Shown here: piece after piece, positions 17,201 to 26,200 of the stretch | Layout of the letters: each line of letters starts with the position of its first letter | Numbering within the stretch: the first letter of the stretch is position 1 | Assembly (NCBI GenBank): GCA_003003925.1 | Contig: PVWP01000011.1 | Span: forward strand, 37,629 to 101,628 | Direction: 5' to 3' | DNA from: Aphanothece cf. minutissima CCALA 015 | GTDB taxonomy: Bacteria; Cyanobacteriota; Cyanobacteriia; PCC-6307; Cyanobiaceae | DNA: 64,000 bases | The notes under the pieces: model-generated | Told to the model about the DNA's origin: nothing | Seen by the model: the letters and a program-made list of their open reading frames with translations, nothing else | The model's database searches: none | Translations under genes and position numbers: made by a program

Positions 17201-20200
17201 TGCCGATCGATCCGTCCGTGGCCGATCTGCCCACCCTGCAGGGCAGCGGCCGGGTCCGGGATCTGCACAGCGCCGCGTCCCTCTCCAGCGACCTGGCCAC
17301 CCAGCTGGCCGCCTTCGGCAGCCTCGACCGCGCCGGCCAGCAGAACGCCATCGATGCCCTGCTCCACGCCTGGGCCCGCAGTTCCGACATGACCCCCCTG
17401 CGGGAACGGGGGGCGGCCCAGGGGTTTGCCGTGGTCTACGACCAGTTCGAGCGGCCCGGGCACTACTACTACGCCCGCCCCGGCGACCGGCCCTATCAGA
17501 GCTGGCAGGAAGGCAGCTCCGTCTTCACCGGTCAGCAGGGCTGGGTGCGGGGTGCCTTCGATCCCATCACCTGGGAGGCGTACGTCGACTACTTCGAATC
17601 ACGCCTGTTCGTGATCGAGGCCATGAGCGGCGACTACTTCCACGTGCTCCCTGGTGAGGTATGGCCCACCGCTTCGCTGGAGGGCTCGCTGCGGCTCGAT
17701 GCCAGCAGCGTCACCCCCACCGTTCACATCGTCTGGCGCGCCTCCCACCTCGGCCATGCCCTCCAGGGCCGCTATGAAGCCCTGCGCCAGCAGGTCTACG
17801 AGGAACTGGTGGCCCAGACACGCCTGGCGTCGGTGCTGGCGCCCCTGCAGGGGGAATCGGTGGATCAGGCCGGGGCCTTCTCCCAGATCGAATCCAGCCT
17901 GCGCAGCCGGGCCGCCATCGATCCGATCACCGCCATCGGGGATCTCATCGACCTGAACGCCTTCATCGCCCGCCGGTACGGCATCGACCGGCGCTGGCAC
18001 GGGGCCGAACTGCTGGCCGACCTGGTGGCCGCCGCCGATCGCACCCCGGAGCTGATCGATCTGCTGCTCTCCTCCTCGGTGTACACCAGCGATGCCGGGG
18101 AGCCCAGGCTTTACGCCGGCTACAGCGCCGGCGGCTACACCCTGCTGCCCACTGATAACCGGCGAGCCCTGGTGGGCCAGAGCGCCGACGACAGCTTCGT
18201 GGGGACGGGCAGCGCCGACAACTTGTCCGGCCAGGACGGGAACGACCTGCTGCTGGGCCGGGGGGGCAACGACGTGCTGCGCGGCGACGGCGGCGACGAC
18301 GTGCTGGAGGGCGGCAGCGGTGACGATCTGCTGCTGGGCGGCGCCGGCAACGACCTCTACCGCTTCTCACGCGGCGACGGCAGCGACACCATCGGCGACG
18401 GCGAGGGCAGCAACACCCTGCTGCTGGGACCGGGCATCAGCGCCGCCGACCTGGATTTCGAGCGCGACGGCACCGCCCTGATCGTGCGCCTGAGCCATGG
18501 CGCCGACCAGATCCGCGTGGCCGGGGCCTTCGGTGCCGACGGCTCCCTCCAGGCCGGCCTTGACGCCATCGAGTTCGCCGACGGCAGCCTGCTGGACTCC
18601 CTGGCCATCGCCGAGCGGCTGACCGCCGGTGACGGCCGCAGTGAGGCGATCAGCGGCACCCCCGGCGACGACGTCATCGATGCCGGCCTCGGCGACGACA
18701 CCGTGCTGGGACTCGCCGGTGAGGACCAGATCAACGGCGGCGAGGGACGGGACGTCCTCGATGGCGGCAGCGGCGACGACACGCTGGCCGGCGGCGACGA
18801 GGGTGACCAGCTGCGCGGTGGCCTGGGCTACGACAGCCTGCTCGGCGGCGCCGGCCACGACAGCCTCGACGGCGGGGCCGGCGATGACCTGCTCGCCGGC
18901 GGGGCCGGCCGCGACACGCTCACCGGCGGCGCCGGCTACGACACCTACCGCTTCGAACTGGGGGATGGCAGCGACGTCATCACCGATGCCGGCAGCTCGG
19001 GCTTCGAAGAAAGCCTCCAGTTCGGTGCCGGCATCCTGGCCGCCGACCTGCGGGCTGCCCGCGACGGTGATGCCCTGGTGCTGCAAGTGGGCGCCAGCGA
19101 CGATCGACTGGTGCTGCAGGGCTGGTTCGCCGCCGATGCCGTGCCCCTCGCCCGCTTCCGCTTCGCCGATGGCACCGAGCTGACGGCCGATCAGGTGCGG
19201 GCCCGCCTGAGCGCCCCCTTCACGCCGGCCTCCACACGGGTGACTGGCACCCCCGACGATGACGAACGGCTTGAGGGGGGCCCCGACGGCGATCTCCTGG
19301 GCGGTGGCCTCGGCCGCGACACGCTGCTGGGCGGCGAAGGCGACGACACCCTCATCGGCGGGCCCGGGCGCGATCTCCTCGAGGGCGGCGCCGGCTCAGA
19401 CCTCTACGACTTCGCCCGTGGCGATGGCAGCGACACGATCAGCAACGGCGACGGCTCCGTCACGGTCGACCGCCTGCGCTTCGGTGCCGGCATCGCCCCG
19501 GAGGCGGTGATCGTCAGGCGGGAGGGCGACGACCTGCTGCTCCTGGTGGCGGCGGCAGGCCAGCCTGGAACGGCGGAGAGCAGCGGCGATCAATTGCGGG
19601 TGCTCGCCCACTTCGCCAGCGGCGGCGGCGGCCTCGATGGGGTGCTGTTCTCCGGCGGCGAGAGCTGGGACACCGCTGAGCTCCTGCGCCGCACCCAGCT
19701 GGCCACCCCCGGGCACGACCGGCTGCAGCTCGGTTCCACGGCCGACACGGTGGAAGGGGGGGCCGGCAGCGACACGATCGACGGGGGCGCCGGTGACGAT
19801 CGGCTCTCGGGCGGCAGCTCGGCCGACAACCTCAGCGGCGACCAAGGCGATGACACCCTGATCGGCGGCAGTGAAGCCGACCGGCTCGACGGCGGCACGG
19901 AGGACGACCGGCTGGAGGGGGGCGACGACGACGACACCCTGATCGGTGGCACCGGCAACGACACGTTGCTGGGCCAGGCGGGTAACGACGACCTCCAGGG
20001 TGGCGAAGGCGACGACAGCGTCTTCTCCGGCGGCGGCAGCGACCGCGTCACGCTCGGCGCCGGGGCCGACACCCTGGTGGTGGACCTGCGCGACCAGTGG
20101 CTCAGGCTTGATGCCAGCGATCCGGAGCAGCGGGAGACCGACGTGCTGCGCTTCGGGCCCGGCATCGCCTCGGCCGCCGTGCGCATCGACCGCAGCGGCA

Positions 20201-23200
20201 ACGACCTGGTGCTGAGCGTTACCAGGGGGCCCGTGGTCACCGTGCTGGATCACTTCAGGGGCAGCGGCGACAGCGCCAGCACCCTGGAGCGGATCGCGTT
20301 CAGCGACGAACCGGGCACGGTCTGGACCGCCGCCGACGTGCGGGCCGCCATTCTCACCGCCACCTCCGGCAACGACAACCTGCACGGCTTCGATCCGGGG
20401 GAACGCATCGATGGACTCGCCGGCAACGACTTCATCGATGGCCATGGCGGCGATGACACCCTCATCGGCAACGGCGGCAACGACCAGCTCACCGGCGGCG
20501 ACGGCGCCGACTCCTATCTCTTCAGCGGCAGCTGGGGGCAGGACCTGATCGACAACGGTGACAGCGTGGCGGGCCGGGACCGGATCCTGTTCGCCGCCGA
20601 TGTCGACCCCGCCGACGTGGTGGTGCGCCGTTCCGGCGACGATCTGCTGCTGCTGCGGGGCCCCGACAGCTTGCGGGTGATGGGCCACTTCCGGGCCGAA
20701 GCCAGCACCGCGGCGGCCATCAGCAGCGTGGCGTTCGGCGATGCCGCCGGCACCGTCTGGGATCTGGCCACCCTGCGGCAGCGGGCCCTGCTCGGCACCC
20801 TGGGCGCCGATGCGATCACCGGCCATGCCGGTGACGACACCATCGAGGCTGGCGGCGGCAACGACCGGCTCCGGGCCGGCCCCGGCAACGACACCTACCG
20901 GTTCGGACCGGGCTTCGGCAGCGACCGCATCGAGAACGAGGATCCGGCCGCGGGCCGGATCGACACGATCCTTTTCGCCGCCGGCATCACCCCGGCCCAG
21001 GTGCGGGCCAGCCGTCGCGGCAACACGCTCTACCTGAGTGTCGGCAGCGACAGCCTCCAGGTGGACAACTTCTTCCTCGACGGCGCCGAGGGGTTCTGGC
21101 GGATCGATCGGGTGGCCTTCGAAGCCGAACCGGGCACCGTGTGGAGCTACCCGGAGATCGTGGCGCGGTCCGCAGGGGCCACGGCCGCCGCCGACGTGCT
21201 CACCGGCACGCAGGAGGCGGAAGCCCTCGCCGGGCTGGCAGGGGATGACACCCTGCTGGGCCTGGCCGGCAACGACACCCTCGCCGGCGATGCCGACAAC
21301 GACCAGCTGCAGGGGGGCAGCGGCGACGACACCCTGCTGGGCGGGGATGGCCATGATCTCCTCTACGGAGAGGCCGGCGCCGACCGGCTCGACGGAGGTC
21401 CCGGGGATGACGTGCTCGACGGTGGCGCCGGGCGAGACACGATCGTGTTCGGGCCCGGCTCGGGCAACGACACGATCTATCCGGCGTCGGAGAGCGATGT
21501 CGTCGACATGGGCAGCCTCAACCGCGCCCAGGTGCAGGTGCGGCGCTCCGGCAACGATCTCCAGCTGATCATCACCGCGAGCAGTGAAACCCTGACGGTC
21601 CTTGGCCAGTTCAGCGCTGCCCCGCGGGTCGATGAGCTCCGCTTCGCCGACGCCGTTCTCGATGCCGCCGCCATCGCCGCCGCCCTGCGGAGTGCCTCCG
21701 GGGGAGACGACGCCCTCTTCGGTGGCCCGGGGGCCGACGACCTCGATGGCCTGGGCGGCAACGACAGCATCGACGGCCAGGGGGGCAACGACACCCTGCG
21801 GGGTGGCCCCGGCAACGACCTGCTGACCGGCGGCAGCGGTGACGACAGCTTCCGGTTCCTGGCCGGTGACGGCAACGACCTGATCGATGCCTACGACACG
21901 GGTGCCGGCAAACGCGACGTGATCGAACTGGGCGCCGGCATCACCCCGGACGCTGTGGCGGTGAGCCGCCTGAGCGGCCTGGGCTTCGACGATCTGCTGT
22001 TGACGCTGCCCGGCGGCGACAGCCTGCGGGTGCGCAACTTCTTCGTGGGCGATGGAGAGGGTCCGGCGGGTGTGCTGCAGGTGCGCTTCGCCGATGGCAG
22101 CATCTGGACGCCGGCCCTGCTGCGTGCCCGGGTGCTGGTCGGCAGCGCCGGCGTTGACGATCTGCGGGGCTTCAGCGGCGACGATGACCTGCGCGGTGGC
22201 GGCGGCGACGACACCCTCGCCGGCGGCACCGGCAGCGACACCTACCGCTACGAACGCGGCGACGGCGATGACACCATCAACAACGGCGACGACAGCCCCG
22301 GCCGGGTCGACGTGCTGGCCTTCGGCGCCGGCATCAGCCGCGGTGATCTGTCCCTGCGCCGTGTCGTCAGCAATGAGCTGGGCTTCCGCGGCACCCGCCT
22401 CGCCGATGACCTGCTGATCACCATCAGCGGCGGCGGCAGCGTGCGCGTCCACCACTTCTTCAGCGGCGATGGCCTGGGGGGCTGGCAGCTGGATCGGATC
22501 ACCTTCGCCGATGGCAGCCCGGCCCTCGACACGGCGGCGATGCTGGCCGCCGTACGGCAGGGCACCCCCGGCGATGACATTCTCCTGGGCACCGCCGCTG
22601 CGGACACCCTCGAAGGACTGGCCGGCAACGACACCCTCGACGGGGCCGCCGGCAATGACACCTACCGGTTTGCGCCGGGGTGGGGCCAGGATCTGATCCT
22701 GCAGAACGACCCCTCCACCACCAAGGTGGACACGGCGATCTTCGTGGGGATCACACGGGCGGAGGTGAGCTTCCGCCGCGACGCCACCGATCTGTTCGTG
22801 ACCCTGATCGCCACCGGCGACAGCCTGCGGGTGGTCAACTTCTTCCTCGTCGACGACCAGAACGCCCGCCAGATCGACCGGTTCGAGTTCAGCGACCAGA
22901 CGCTGACCCCCAGCCAGATCCGTGAGCTGCTGTTCGCCCCTACCGGCGGCAACGACCTGCTCTACGGCACGGCCAACTCCGAGACCATCGACGCCCTGGC
23001 CGGCAACGACACGGTGCTCGCTGCCGGCGGCAACGACCTCGTGCTGGGCCAGCAGGGCAACGACAGCCTGCAGGGCGGCGACGGGGCCGACACCCTTGAC
23101 GGCGGCATCGACAACGACACGCTCATCGGCGGCGAGGGGAATGACAGCTTCCGCTTCGGCAATGGCCGCGGCGCCGATCTGGCGATCTCCAGCTCCAACC

Positions 23201-26200
23201 AGCCGGGCCTCGATCGCGTGCTGATCGATGCCGGGCTCACGGAGGCCCAGATCACCCTGCTGCGCACGGGCAACGACGTGCTGCTGTTCGCTCCCGATGG
23301 CAGCAGCCTGCGGCTGGCGGGCTTCCTGGCCCCAGGCCAGGTGGGGCGCCTGGGCAGCGTGGAGTTCGCCGGCGGCCCGGTGTGGAACACCGAGGAGATC
23401 CTCACCCGGGCCAGCCAGGGCAGCCCCGGGCCGGACAATTTCCTCGGCGACGACGGCGACAACGTCTTCTCCCTGCTGGGCGGCAATGACATTGCCTATG
23501 GAGGCAAGGGCAATGACAGCCTCGATGGCGGCGCCGACCAGGACGACCTCTTCGGCCAGGAGGGCAACGACACCCTCGATGGCGGCGTCGGTGACGGCGC
23601 CAGCGACGACCTCAGCGGCGGAGCGGGTGATGACACCTACCGCTTCGGGGCCGGCGACGGTGACGACGAGGTGAGGGAAAGCCTGAACGAAGGCAACGAC
23701 CGCCTCCTGTTCAGGGCCGGCCTCACCCCCGCCGACCTGAGCTTCTCACGCGTCAACGGCGACGACCTGCAGATCCGCACCGCCGGCGGCGATCGCCTGC
23801 TGGTGAAGTTCTGGTTCTCCATCCAGGCCCGGGTGGAGCGCTTCGTCTTCGCCGACGGCACCACCTGGCTGGAGAACGACGTGCTGCAACGCCTCGGCGG
23901 AGGCACCGAGGGAGATGACCTGCTCACCGGCACCCTCGGCGACGACCTGATCAATGCCCTGGGGGGCCGCGACAGCGCCTTCGGACGGGCCGGTAACGAC
24001 ACCATCGATGGTGGCCCCGGCGGCGACGTCCAGCTGGATGGTGAGGAGGGCAACGACCTGGTCCGCGGCGGTGACGACCGCGACTACGTGGTGGGGGGAG
24101 CCGGCAACGACACCCTGTTCGGCGACGCCGGCGACGACGTCCTCCAGGCCGGCCAGGGCAACAGTGTCTCTCCGCTGGCCGGCAACGACAGCGACGTGCT
24201 CGACGGTGGCACCGGCAACGACGAACTGCGCGGCTATGGCTTCGGCGCCAACCCGCAGACCGGCGACACCCTCTACCGATTCGGCTCCGACTGGGGACTG
24301 GACACCATCAGCGAAACGGGGACCGCGGGGAGCACCGACACGATCGAGTTCTACGGCGGCACCACCCCGGCCGATCTGGTGCTGCGCTACGGCTACAGCG
24401 CCCAGTTCGATGCCAGCAGAGCCCTCACGATCAGCGACGGCACCAACCGGGTGACGGTCTTCAACCAGAGCGCGGGCCCGGTCAATGCGATCGAGCGCAT
24501 CCGTTTTCTCGCGGCCGATGGCAGCGTGATCGACACCTGGGACGCCGCCCGCATCGCCAGCGAGGCACTGCTGGCCACCGGCGGCAACGACGCCATCGGC
24601 GGCACCACGGCCAATGAGTCACTGGTGGGCGGCGGCGGCAACGACACCCTGGTGGGCCTGGGGGGCAACGACAGCTTCGACGGCGGCACCGGGGACGACC
24701 TGCTGGTGGGAACCGGCGGCGCCGACACCTATGTGATCCGGGCCGGCTTCGGGCGTGACACGATCCGCGATCGCTTCGTGTCCGGGCAGCTCGCCAACAC
24801 CCTCCGCTTCGAGGGCCTTGCCTCCAGCGCCTTCCGCTTCAACGTCCTGGGCAACCATCTGCAGGTCACGGATCGGACTGACCCCTCCAACCAGCTGACG
24901 GTGGAGAACTTCTTCGGCAGCGCAGGCGCAGGCCAACCCTTCACCCTTGAGTTCTCCGATGCCAGCTGGGGCTACGAGCAGGTGGCCGCGAACCTCTCGT
25001 CGGGCACCGATGGCGACGACGACATCGTGGGCACCAGCGCAGCCGATGCCCTCGACGGCCTGGGTGGCAACGACCGTCTCCGCGGCCAGAGCGGCAACGA
25101 CACCCTCCACGGCAACGACGGCAACGACACGCTCGAAGGGAGCACAGGCGCCGATCAGCTGTTCGGGGATGCCGGCGACGACCAGATCTATGCCTCAGGG
25201 TCGACGATTCCGTTCGTCGACAACGACAACGACACCCTCGATGGCGGCACCGGCGACGACACCCTCAACGGCGGCGGCGGTGCCGACACCTTCCGGGTCG
25301 GGGCCGACGGTGGCTTCGACACGATCGTGATCTCCAGCCTGACCCAGGCCTTCGGCAGCTTCTTCACTGACGGCCCCGCCCACGACGACACCCTGCTGCT
25401 CAGTGGTGCCGCCCCGGCCGACGTGACCCTGGTGCGTTACAGCTACGCCGACGTACGGGTCTATGTGGCCGGCGGCCAGACGGTGGAGCTGGACAGTCAG
25501 CTCTATGGCACCAGGTACGAACTCGGATTCATCACCTTCGACGACGGCACCGTCTGGAACAGGGCCGAAATCGTGGCCCGCACCTTGCGAGCCACTGACC
25601 TGGATGACTGGATCTATGGCACCGGCGCGGCGGAGGCCTTCGACGGCGGCATCGGTGACGACCGCATCGAGGGCAACACCGGCCTCGACACGCTGCGGGG
25701 TGGGGCGGGCAACGATCGCCTCTGGTCGAGCTACGAGAACACCTACAGCCAGGAAGCCGCTGGTCTGTATGGGGACGACGGCAACGACACGCTCGGCGGC
25801 GGCCAGCTGGCGGAGGGGGGGGATGGGGACGATGTGATCCTCCAGGCCATCGACCAGCGGGGCGGCACCGGCAATGACTGGCTCACCGGCAACGATGCAG
25901 CCACCACCTACCGCTTCTCCCTTGGCGACGGCAGCGACACCTTGCAGGATGACGGCTTCGCCGACAGCAGCCCAGCCGACCGCATCGTGTTCGGAACCGG
26001 GGTGGCGCGCAGCGACCTCCGGCTGAGGGCCAGCGGCAGCGACCTGCTGCTGAGCTACAGCGCCGCCGACAGCATCCGCATCCTCGATGCCCTGGCCGGC
26101 GGCAACAGGGGCACGGTGATCGAGCGACTGGAATTCGCCGATGGCAGCAGCGTGACCATGGCGGAGCTCCTCGCCGACCTCGGGACGGCCACCGACGATG

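Noticed and set aside
19396-22455. A 1019-codon open frame on the minus strand opposite the RTX array.
   Set aside because: It is the antisense of the RTX coding frame; high GC and the repeat structure keep the opposite frame open. The protein is Val/Ala-rich with no known motif.
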